Shown here piece after piece: positions 8,021-15,039 of a stretch of DNA of 31,196 bases (position 1 is the first letter of the stretch; each line of letters opens with the position of its first letter). The stretch covers positions 1-31,196 of the forward strand of contig CAWUID010000023.1 of NCBI GenBank assembly GCA_963922315.1, in the 5' to 3' direction. The notes beneath the pieces are model-generated. The model was not told the DNA's origin, did no database searches, and was given only the letters and a program-made list of their open reading frames with translations. A program made the position numbers and the translations under genes. This stretch comes from JAHDBG01 sp963922315. Its GTDB lineage: Bacteria > Pseudomonadota > Gammaproteobacteria > Chromatiales > Chromatiaceae.

Positions 8021-8055
8021 CGCGTCAGCCCTGCCACGATACTTGCCGGAGCGCT

Positions 8056-10185
8056 ATGCCTGTCAGTCCTGCTCCTGTTGCCCCGATGCGGATCAGCGAT
8101 CTGTGTGAGGCGATGGAGGTCTATCTTAATCCTGCCCAAATTCGCGAAGTTTATCGCGCCTATCTGTTTGCCGCCGAAGCACATGAGGGTCAGACCCGCT
8201 TATCCGGCGAAGCCTATATCTACCATCCGGTTGCTGTCGCCGCTATTCTGGTGCAGATGCGTATGGATCATCATTGTGTGATGGCAGCCATTTTGCACGA
8301 TGTCATTGAAGATACGTCTATCACCAAATCGACACTCAAGCAGGCATTTACGGGTGAAGTGGTGGAAATGGTGGATGGGGTCAGTAAGCTGACACATCTC
8401 AAATTTCGCTCCCGTGCCGAAGCTCAGGCAGAAAATTTTCGCAAGATGATGCTGGCGATGACTCAGGATGTGCGCATTATCCTGATTAAACTGGCAGACC
8501 GGCTGCACAATATGCGCACACTTGAAGTGATGCCACCGGTGAAGTCCCGACGGATCGCACGCGAAACGCTGGATATTTATATCCCGATTGCGAACCGGCT
8601 GGGGATCAATAACATTCGCCATGAGCTGGAAGAGCTGGCGATGGCGGCACACTGGCCCCGACGCTATCAGGTGATGCGTGAGACCTTACAGCAGCGGCGT
8701 GGTAACCGACGCGAGTGGATTGATGATATTACCCGGATTTTATCGGAACGCCTGGTTAAGGATGGCCTGAGCGCTGAAGTCAGGGGTCGTGAAAAGCGCG
8801 CTTATAGCACCTATAAAAAGATGCAGGCGAAACAATGTCGTTTTTCCGATCTGGCTGATGTGTATGCGTTTCGCGTTATCGTGGATCAGGTTGATACCTG
8901 TTACCGGGTATTAGGCGCTGTACATAATCTGTATCGCCCGATGCCAGGTAAGTTTAAGGACTATATTGCAATCCCGAAGGCGAACGGTTATCAGTCATTG
9001 CATACGGTGCTGATGGGGCCACAAGGGTTGCCGATTGAGATTCAGATTCGCACCCAGGCGATGCATGTGCTGGCTGAACAGGGGATTGCAGCGCACTGGC
9101 AATATAAAGGCGAGCGTCAGGGCTCTGCGACAGCGGATGCTGCGGCCAAATGGTTACGCAGCCTGCTAGAAGTGCAACAGAATACCGGCGACTCCATGGA
9201 GTTTCTGGAACACGTTAAGGTGGATCTGTACCCGGATGAGGTGTATGTGTTTACACCGCGCGGGCAGATTGTGGAGTTGCCACGTGGCGCAACGGTGATC
9301 GATTTTGCGTATGCCATACACTCTAATATCGGTAATCATTGTGTTGCGGCCCGGATTGATCAGCAATTAGCGCCATTACGCAGTCAGTTGCGTAACGGAC
9401 AAACCGTTGAAATCATCACTAAACAAACTGCTACACCGAAACCTGGCTGGCTCAATTTTGCGATGACCGGTAAGGCGCGTACTGGCATCCGGGCCTACCT
9501 GAAACAACTCGAGACCACCGAGGCAGCGGCGCTCGGGCAGCGCTTACTGGAGCATGAACTGGGTTGTCTCGGTACGCAGCCGGAACAGATAGAACCGGGG
9601 CGACAGGCTGCGATGTTGCATGAACTGGGTTATACCGATTTATCGGAGTTGCAACAACATATCGGCCTTGGTAATCGTTCTGCAGCACTGGCTGCCCGGC
9701 TGCTGGCTTTCCCAAAAGACCAGACTCAGGTGCCGGTATCTGCACCCCTGAGTATTCAGGGAGGCGAGGGCATGCTGATTCATTTTGCCCGTTGTTGTGG
9801 TCCGGTGCCGGGTGACCCGATTATTGCAATCTTCAGTCGCGGGCGTGGCATGCTGGTGCATCATCAGCATTGTCCGAATTCAGGTGATTTCCGTCGGCGT
9901 GGCAAAGACTGGCTGGAAGTGCAATGGGATGATCAGGTCAGTGGTGAGTTTCATACCACGTTGCGAGTGGATGCGGGTAACCAGCGTGGTATGCTGGCGA
10001 CAGTGGCTGCTGTGATTGCTGACAGTGGTTCTAATATTGAAGATGTGCGCAGCGAAGAACGTGACGGGCTCAGTTCACGCCTGCGCTTTACTCTGCTGGT
10101 TAAAGACCGCAAACATCTGGCCGATGTATTGCGCCGGATCCGCGCTTTGCCGCAAGTTCTGAAGGTTGGTCGGGTGATTGGCTGA
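8056..10185 (+). CDS. spoT: Bifunctional (p)ppGpp synthetase/hydrolase, SpoT/Rel type
   Basis: This 709-residue enzyme makes and degrades the alarmone (p)ppGpp. The HD hydrolase domain is intact, with H57 in YIYHP and HDVIED at 81-86. The synthetase domain follows, with GKFKDYIAIPKANGYQSLHT (298-317) and EIQIRT (328-333). The K-F-K-D version of the RxKD motif points to the bifunctional class rather than monofunctional RelA (ExDD). Next come a TGS domain (near 390-450, DEVYVFTPRG onward), an RIS-type region with HFARCCGPVPGD, and a C-terminal ACT domain (about 635-709). The start is supported by GGAG just upstream. The usual neighbours rpoZ and gmk are absent. Confidence 0.95.
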   Translation: MPVSPAPVAPMRISDLCEAMEVYLNPAQIREVYRAYLFAAEAHEGQTRLSGEAYIYHPVAVAAILVQMRMDHHCVMAAILHDVIEDTSITKSTLKQAFTGEVVEMVDGVSKLTHLKFRSRAEAQAENFRKMMLAMTQDVRIILIKLADRLHNMRTLEVMPPVKSRRIARETLDIYIPIANRLGINNIRHELEELAMAAHWPRRYQVMRETLQQRRGNRREWIDDITRILSERLVKDGLSAEVRGREKRAYSTYKKMQAKQCRFSDLADVYAFRVIVDQVDTCYRVLGAVHNLYRPMPGKFKDYIAIPKANGYQSLHTVLMGPQGLPIEIQIRTQAMHVLAEQGIAAHWQYKGERQGSATADAAAKWLRSLLEVQQNTGDSMEFLEHVKVDLYPDEVYVFTPRGQIVELPRGATVIDFAYAIHSNIGNHCVAARIDQQLAPLRSQLRNGQTVEIITKQTATPKPGWLNFAMTGKARTGIRAYLKQLETTEAAALGQRLLEHELGCLGTQPEQIEPGRQAAMLHELGYTDLSELQQHIGLGNRSAALAARLLAFPKDQTQVPVSAPLSIQGGEGMLIHFARCCGPVPGDPIIAIFSRGRGMLVHHQHCPNSGDFRRRGKDWLEVQWDDQVSGEFHTTLRVDAGNQRGMLATVAAVIADSGSNIEDVRSEERDGLSSRLRFTLLVKDRKHLADVLRRIRALPQVLKVGRVIG

Positions 10186-10203
10186 TGGTGGCGGGAGCTT
10201 TTT

Positions 10204-10710
10204 GTGGATTATCTGCCGTGTCAGCGCCGGGCCGGCGGTCTGGTTCTGATCACTACGCTGGTACTATTGCTGATTCTGATGTTGTTGGGTATCAGTGGTA
10301 CGCAGACGATGATGTTGCAGACCCGAATGACAACGAATCTGCATCAGATGCATCAGGCATTTCAAGCAGCGGAAGCGGCATTACGCGATGGTGAGCAGCA
10401 TATTAACCAGTTTATTGATACGCAAACCGTGTTCTCAGCGACTTGTCATCTGGGGCTATGTGCCAGCACTGCATTGAGTGATACGCCATGGAACAGCAAT
10501 CTGATCAACTGGCTATCCGGCGAGAATACGATAATGTACGGCAGTCAGACCGGACAGCTCGCTTTCCCCGTTACAACGCCGCAGCCACGCTACATTATTG
10601 AACGACTACCTGCTGCTGATAACGCTGTTGAGTGGTATCGTGTGACTGCGGTCAGCTACAACGCGCAGGGTGAAATACAACACATTCTGCAATCGACCTA
10701 TCTGCAATGA
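10204..10710 (+). CDS. PilX-like type IV pilus minor pilin (orphan)
   Basis: This 168-residue protein has a short basic leader (CQRRAGG) followed by a long hydrophobic helix, LVLITTLVLLLILMLLG. The sequence QTRMTTNLHQMHQAFQAAEAALRDGE then matches the N-terminal region of PilX family assembly proteins. A class III-like prepilin cleavage near GG/LVLI is plausible, although the usual Glu at +5 is absent, as is common for PilX. It starts with GTG at 10204 behind a GGGAG; the spoT stop lies 18 nt upstream. Two cysteines (near C80 and C86) could form a disulfide. The rest of the fimT-pilV-pilW-pilY1-pilE cluster is missing, so this is an isolated pilin gene in a spoT-ubiC context. Confidence 0.75.
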   Translation: MDYLPCQRRAGGLVLITTLVLLLILMLLGISGTQTMMLQTRMTTNLHQMHQAFQAAEAALRDGEQHINQFIDTQTVFSATCHLGLCASTALSDTPWNSNLINWLSGENTIMYGSQTGQLAFPVTTPQPRYIIERLPAADNAVEWYRVTAVSYNAQGEIQHILQSTYLQ

Positions 10711-11321
10711 TCCTGCCTTCCACATCACGTGAGCCGGTCTGGCATACCCTGTTTACCGGCCCGCAATTTGTCATACCAAAACTGATTCACCCCTGGCTGA
10801 CCGATATGGGTTCTCTGACCCAGGCGCTGATCAACAGTAGTCGGCATGATTTTCAGGTCCGGGTTCATTATCAGGGCTGGCAGGCGGCGACCGCCAGTGA
10901 GCGCGATCTGTTACAAATCCCGGCTCGCCAGCGCACTCTGGTGCGGTTAGTCCGTTTGTATACGCAGCAACGCCCGGCTGTGTTTGCCCGGACAGTGATT
11001 CCGCAACGTAGTCTGGTCGGGCGCACCCGTGGTTTGCGCCAACTGGGGCAGCAGCCACTGGGGGCAGCCTTGTTTGCGGACTCGTCCACCCGGCGTAGTC
11101 TTTGTCAGTTTGCTTGCTTTAAACCACGTCATTTGTTGTATCAGCAGGCTTGTCGTACCCTGAATATTGCGCCTGCCTCAATTTGGGGACGGCGTACGGT
11201 ATACCGTTATGCCGGACAACATTTGTTAGTGAACGAACTCTTTTTGCCTGATCTTCCGGATTATCCGACATGTCGCAATCATCTGGCTGGTACCAACGGC
11301 TGTCAGGCTACTGGCAACTGA
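10707..11321 (+). CDS. ubiC: Chorismate pyruvate-lyase
   Basis: This 204-residue cytosolic enzyme removes pyruvate from chorismate to give 4-hydroxybenzoate, the first committed step of ubiquinone synthesis. Family blocks visible are WLTDMGSLT (30-38), VFARTVIP with R95, LGQQPLGAALF (113-123) and LLVNELFLP with the conserved Glu E177. The start overlaps the pilX stop (ATGA), so it is coupled to that gene. Its 3' end overlaps ubiA by 52 nt in another frame, an unusually long overlap. The last ~20 residues (after YPTCR) may therefore be dispensable. Confidence 0.93.
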   Translation: MILPSTSREPVWHTLFTGPQFVIPKLIHPWLTDMGSLTQALINSSRHDFQVRVHYQGWQAATASERDLLQIPARQRTLVRLVRLYTQQRPAVFARTVIPQRSLVGRTRGLRQLGQQPLGAALFADSSTRRSLCQFACFKPRHLLYQQACRTLNIAPASIWGRRTVYRYAGQHLLVNELFLPDLPDYPTCRNHLAGTNGCQATGN

Positions 11322-12154
11322 TCCGGGCAGATCGCCCGATTGGTATTTATCTGTTGTTATGGCCGACTTTGTGGGCGTTATGGCTGGCAGGTGAGGGCCA
11401 GCCAGACTGGCATATCGTGCTGATTTTTGTGTTGGGTACCCTGCTGATGCGGTCTGCTGGTTGTGCGATCAATGATTATGCTGATCGCCATTTTGACGGT
11501 AATGTGGAACGTACCCGCCAGCGTCCGCTGGTGACGGGGCAGGTGAGACCTGGTGAGGCGCTGGCAGTTGCCGGGTTGCTGGCGTTGCTGGCCGCTAGTC
11601 TGCTGTGGTGGCTGAATACGCCGGCCCGCTGGCAGGCTATTGTCGCTGTTGCGTTAGCAGCGGTATACCCCTTCAGTAAGCGGTATATGCCGCTGCCACA
11701 ACTGGTGTTAGGCATCGCATTTGCCTGGTCAATCCCGATGGCTTTCAGTGCATTGCAGGGTGCAACCAGCCTGCTGACCTGGGTATTATTTTTTGCCGTA
11801 GTGGCCTGGACGATTGCCTATGATACGGCATATGCGATGGTGGATCGTGAAGACGATCTCAAAATCGGGGTGCAGTCCAGTGCGATCCTGTTTAGCCATT
11901 ATGACCGGCTAGTCATTGGTATTTTGCAGGGGCTGGTGATTGTGTTGTTAGGTGTGGTCGGTTGGCTGGCTGGGCGCGGTGGGATTTATGCGCTCGGGCT
12001 GGTGATCGGGGCGGGTCTTTTTGTCTATCAGCAGGCGCTGCTGCGCAGGCGCGAACGCGATGCGTATTTTTGTGCATTTCTGAACAATCATCCGTTCGGT
12101 CTGGTAATATGCGCGGCCCTCGTACTGGACTATTGGGTTTATCCCACGGAGTAA
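11270..12154 (+). CDS. ubiA: 4-hydroxybenzoate polyprenyltransferase
   Basis: This 294-residue, multi-span inner-membrane prenyltransferase attaches the polyprenyl chain to 4-hydroxybenzoate, the product of the preceding gene. The two aspartate-rich, Mg-binding motifs are clear: NDYADRHFDG (68-77) and DTAYAMVDREDD (185-196). The N-terminus RADRPIGIYLLLWPTLWALWLA is typical of proteobacterial UbiA, which supports the ATG at 11270 inside ubiC. The ubiC-ubiA arrangement is the classical one. dksA begins only 7 nt downstream. Confidence 0.97.
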   Translation: MSQSSGWYQRLSGYWQLIRADRPIGIYLLLWPTLWALWLAGEGQPDWHIVLIFVLGTLLMRSAGCAINDYADRHFDGNVERTRQRPLVTGQVRPGEALAVAGLLALLAASLLWWLNTPARWQAIVAVALAAVYPFSKRYMPLPQLVLGIAFAWSIPMAFSALQGATSLLTWVLFFAVVAWTIAYDTAYAMVDREDDLKIGVQSSAILFSHYDRLVIGILQGLVIVLLGVVGWLAGRGGIYALGLVIGAGLFVYQQALLRRRERDAYFCAFLNNHPFGLVICAALVLDYWVYPTE

Positions 12155-12161
12155 GCTGAAG

Positions 12162-12581
12162 ATGACCGTTGCACTGCCGGAAGACTACCGCCCCAGCCTG
12201 GATGAAGATTATATGAATCCGCAGCATCTGGAGTATTTCCGCCGCCGTTTGCTGGCCTGGCGGGATGAGCTGATGCAGGAATCGCAGGAAACTCTGGATA
12301 ATCTGCGTGACCGGATTTATCAGGAAGTGGGAGATGAAGCAGACCGCGCCAGTCGTGAAAGCGACCACACCCTGGAACTACGTACCCGTGATCGTTACCG
12401 CAAGCTGCTGTATAAAATAGATGCAGCGCTGTCCCGGATTGATGATGGCAGCTACGGTTATTGTGAAGATACTGGCGATATTATCGGGTTGAAGCGGTTG
12501 GAAGCGAGACCGATTGCAACGCTCAGCATAGATGCACAGGAACGGCGCGAGATCAGAGAAAAGGTACTGTCTGCCGATTAA
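12162..12581 (+). CDS. dksA: DksA-family RNA polymerase-binding factor, zinc-ligand-poor
   Basis: This 139-residue protein acts with (p)ppGpp at the RNA polymerase secondary channel. A long coiled coil carries the tip motif D58-E-A-D61-R-A63, matching the essential DxxDxA. The globular end reads YGYCEDTGDIIGLKRLEARP and then ATLSIDAQERRE. Of the four zinc cysteines of E. coli-type DksA only C101 remains; the others are T104, S122 and A125. This resembles the alphaproteobacterial single-cysteine DksA, which works without zinc. It follows ubiA by 7 nt and probably shares its transcript. The chance pairing with spoT in the same gene block is functionally apt. Confidence 0.9.
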   Translation: MTVALPEDYRPSLDEDYMNPQHLEYFRRRLLAWRDELMQESQETLDNLRDRIYQEVGDEADRASRESDHTLELRTRDRYRKLLYKIDAALSRIDDGSYGYCEDTGDIIGLKRLEARPIATLSIDAQERREIREKVLSAD

Positions 12582-12598
12582 GCACCGCCCGGGTGGAT

Positions 12599-12760
12599 TT
12601 ATGCGATCCTGCTGTGCAGCTTTCTGGCGGCATCGACCAATGTTTCCTGGTAACGCCCGAATAATTTGAGGCTCAGGCAGAAATCCTGTATATGCCCGGA
12701 GATGTGTTTTTTCGAAGAAGCTGTACGACTTCTGGTACCAAAGGCTTCATTGCATCATAC
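12599..12760 (-). pseudogene. Possible remnant of an unidentified gene 3' end
   Basis: On the minus strand, a frame offset from the toxin reads through the toxin's 3' end and beyond to a TAA at 12599-12601. Its protein-like end includes LKLFGRYQETLVDAARKLH, a good amphipathic helix. No start codon is identified and the frame is closed near 12760. It may be the tail of a gene overwritten when the toxin-antitoxin pair arrived, or chance. No family is recognised. Confidence 0.2.
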
Positions 12761-12996
12761 ACAAGCCGCCGGACATCAAAGACAACAATTGCGATTGAGA
12801 TGTCATTTTGCTGGTATTCCAGGTTTTTGTCTCCTGTGAGCAATGCATTAAACTGATGCTGTGTCAGAAGTTGAAGTAATGCTCCGTTCTTTTTGCCATT
12901 CCATCCCATTTCTTGCACGGAATACGCGTTCAGACCATTTTCGATAAAATCTTGCCGAAGCCGTTTGGGCATATTTTCGTCAAGCAGTAATTTCAT
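12673..12996 (-). CDS. DUF5615 PIN-like toxin
   Basis: This 107-residue protein begins MKLLLDENMPKRL, the hallmark of DUF5615/Mut7-C-like PIN-fold toxins. The conserved D6-E7-N8 supplies an acidic active-site residue. A second conserved block, ALLTGDKNLEYQQN, corresponds to the usual TrDkDF motif; its first Asp is retained and the final DF is changed to NL. It would be a metal-dependent RNase by family analogy. The ATG overlaps the antitoxin stop (ATGA), the standard coupling of such pairs. The base composition is visibly more A/T-rich than that of the neighbours, consistent with horizontal arrival. Confidence 0.82.
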   Translation of the reverse strand: MKLLLDENMPKRLRQDFIENGLNAYSVQEMGWNGKKNGALLQLLTQHQFNALLTGDKNLEYQQNDISIAIVVFDVRRLVYDAMKPLVPEVVQLLRKNTSPGIYRISA

Positions 12997-13211
12997 ATTT
13001 TTGTACGGTTGTACAAAGCCTCATCTGCCATATCCAGAACTTGTATCATTTGCTCCCGTGTGACGGATGGGAAGTCTTGTAAAAACTCGTTTCCGGAGAG
13101 TCCGGCCCCGATATTATCAAAGAGCGTTTTGATAGGCACACGTGTTCCCGCAAATACCGGTGTTCCACTCATTACTGCCGGGTTACACGAAATAACATTT
13201 TTTGTATTCAT
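12993..13211 (-). CDS. DUF433 antitoxin
   Basis: This 72-residue protein has ISCNPAVMSGTPVFAGTRVPIKTLFDNIGAG near its N-terminus, the DUF433 signature (the GxPvfxGTRvpv block). A C-terminal helix-turn-helix-like part (FPSVTREQMIQVLDMADEAL) follows. DUF433 proteins pair with DUF5615 toxins as antitoxins and autorepressors. I chose the ATG at 13211 because AAGGA lies about eight bases upstream. The same frame is open further into the amidase gene, but that extension is not natural. It lies 28 nt after the amidase stop on the same strand, so read-through from the amidase promoter is possible. Confidence 0.85.
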   Translation of the reverse strand: MNTKNVISCNPAVMSGTPVFAGTRVPIKTLFDNIGAGLSGNEFLQDFPSVTREQMIQVLDMADEALYNRTKI

Positions 13212-13239
13212 AGGTTTTTCCTTCGGCTGCAGAAAAAAG

Positions 13240-14379
13240 TTATCGGTTGTCGAAGTAGCTGAAAATACCTTGTGCAATGGCTTTTGCCAGCTTCGTTTGA
13301 TAGCCCGGATCGCGCAGGCGGCGCTCTTCAGTCGGGTTCGAGATAAAGCCGGTTTCAATCAATAATGATGGGATATCTGGTGATTTCAGCACGATAAAAG
13401 CCGCTTGCTGCACCTGCCTGCCGTGTACCTTACCCACCGTCTTCAGCGCTCCGAAGACATGCTCCGCGACTGACAGGCTGCTGCTGCGGGCAGCACTTTG
13501 CGACATATCCAGCAGTACCGAAGCCAGCACATCTTCTTTATCCTCAAGACTAACCCCGCCAATTAAATCAGCCTGATTTTCTTTTTCCGCCAGCCAGCGT
13601 GCTACCTCACTGGAGGCACCTTTGTCGGACAGAACAAATACCGAAGCTCCCCGAACCTGATGATCGTGAAAGGCATCAGCATGGATGGAAATAAACAGAT
13701 CAGCCTGGTGTTGACGGGCGATTTTCATGCGGTCCCGCAGCCTGATATAAGTGTCAGTCTGACGGGTCAGTATCACTTTAATATCACCGCGTGCGGTCAG
13801 CGCTTGCTGTAAACGACGCGCGATTTGCAGAGTAAGCAGCTTTTCTTTTGTGTTGTGCACCTTGCCCAGCGCTCCGGGATCTCGTCCGCCGTGTCCCGGG
13901 TCCAGTGCGACTACCCAGGTGCGGGGTTCATGCTGAGCAGTAAACGTTTTTTGTGGCTCCGGAGACAGATCTTTGTTTTTGTGAAGACGAATCATCAGAT
14001 GAGGTGTTTGCGCCGTATCTGTATTCAACACCTCGGGATAGCGCATTGTCTTCAGGTCAAACACCACCCGCAATATATTTTCAGCTCGTTGCGCATAACG
14101 TATGCTGTGTACGATGGAAGAGGCTCCCTGTACCAAACGAAACTGTTCCGGTACCCGGGTATCCACCAGGTCAAAGACCAGCCGGTGCGGATTATCTAAC
14201 TGGAAGTAGGTATACTTCACCTGACGGTCAAGTTCCAGAATTAATCGGGTTGCATCTGTCTCCGACTGAATCTGCACGCCTTGTAGTTCAGCTGCATGGG
14301 ATATGGTTTGCCAGAACAGGCATAACACTACCAGCAAATAATGAAAGGGTCTGATGATATTGAGCGGTTGGGTAATCAA
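13240..14379 (-). CDS. amiC: N-acetylmuramoyl-L-alanine amidase with AMIN domain
   Basis: This 379-residue periplasmic peptidoglycan amidase cleaves stem peptides at the division septum. A signal peptide (about 1-29, ending TISHA) precedes an AMIN domain (about 30-132), which targets the septum. The Amidase_3 catalytic domain (about 155-379) follows. Its zinc ligands and catalytic Glu are visible: H163 in DPGHGG, E179 in NTKEK, H233 in SIHAD and E342 in ETGFISNP. The start is TTG at 14379; no ATG or GTG upstream of the signal peptide is available in frame. Only 13 bp separate it from the divergent lolA start, so its promoter must lie inside lolA. Confidence 0.92.
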   Translation of the reverse strand: MITQPLNIIRPFHYLLVVLCLFWQTISHAAELQGVQIQSETDATRLILELDRQVKYTYFQLDNPHRLVFDLVDTRVPEQFRLVQGASSIVHSIRYAQRAENILRVVFDLKTMRYPEVLNTDTAQTPHLMIRLHKNKDLSPEPQKTFTAQHEPRTWVVALDPGHGGRDPGALGKVHNTKEKLLTLQIARRLQQALTARGDIKVILTRQTDTYIRLRDRMKIARQHQADLFISIHADAFHDHQVRGASVFVLSDKGASSEVARWLAEKENQADLIGGVSLEDKEDVLASVLLDMSQSAARSSSLSVAEHVFGALKTVGKVHGRQVQQAAFIVLKSPDIPSLLIETGFISNPTEERRLRDPGYQTKLAKAIAQGIFSYFDNR

Positions 14380-14392
14380 GAGGATAAATTAA

Positions 14393-15019
14393 ATGTTGAA
14401 AAAGTTGGCTGGTATTGTCTGCGGGTGGCTGATGTTAAGCCATATAGCGTCGGCAGCTACCGGTGCACAGGCAGCATTAGATCATTTTTTAGCCGGGCTT
14501 GAAACATTAGAAGCACGCTTTGAACAACGTGTTTATGCCATAGGTGAATCCTCTGCATCTGGCATTGCCACTGGCATTTTTCGTCTGCGGCGACCTGACC
14601 AGTTTCGCTGGGATTATCAGACACCTGAAGTGAAACAGGTGATTGCTGACGGACGTGATATCTGGCTGGTGGAAGATGACCTGGAACAGATTACCCAATA
14701 TTATCAGCGCCTGGCACTGAAAGGCACGCCTGCAGCAATTTTATTGGGTATGGAAGCGCTGGAAGCGCATTTTGAGGTCGCTGAGTCGGGTGAGCAGAGT
14801 GGCGTGTTGTGGTTGGAATTGAAGCCTAAGACGTCGGAAAGTGATGTGAAACAAGTCACCCTGGCTTTTCGCGACAAGGTGTTGCATCATCTGGCCTGGA
14901 TTGACCAGTTAGATCAGGTGACACAATTTCGTTTTGATAATATGCAGCGTAATATACCGCTGAACAAGGAACAGTTCCGGTTTGAACCACCACCAGACTG
15001 GGATTTATTTCAACACTAA
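14393..15019 (+). CDS. lolA: Outer-membrane lipoprotein carrier protein
   Basis: This 208-residue periplasmic chaperone ferries lipoproteins from LolCDE to LolB. A signal peptide (1-21, ending SHIASA) precedes a half-barrel domain with LEARFEQRVY, GIFRLRRPDQFRWDYQTP and QVIADGRDIWLVEDDLEQ, all close to the LolA family pattern. GAGGA lies about seven bases before the ATG. Its usual upstream neighbour ftsK is absent; instead it is divergent from the amidase. The cytochrome gene starts 20 nt downstream, so both may be on one transcript. Confidence 0.93.
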   Translation: MLKKLAGIVCGWLMLSHIASAATGAQAALDHFLAGLETLEARFEQRVYAIGESSASGIATGIFRLRRPDQFRWDYQTPEVKQVIADGRDIWLVEDDLEQITQYYQRLALKGTPAAILLGMEALEAHFEVAESGEQSGVLWLELKPKTSESDVKQVTLAFRDKVLHHLAWIDQLDQVTQFRFDNMQRNIPLNKEQFRFEPPPDWDLFQH

Positions 15020-15039
15020 TAACATAAGAGAGGTGTGCC

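Noticed and set aside
13212..13358. N-terminal extension of the DUF433 antitoxin into the amidase gene
   Set aside because: The extension overlaps the conserved amidase C-terminus, and a good ribosome-binding site precedes the internal ATG at 13211.
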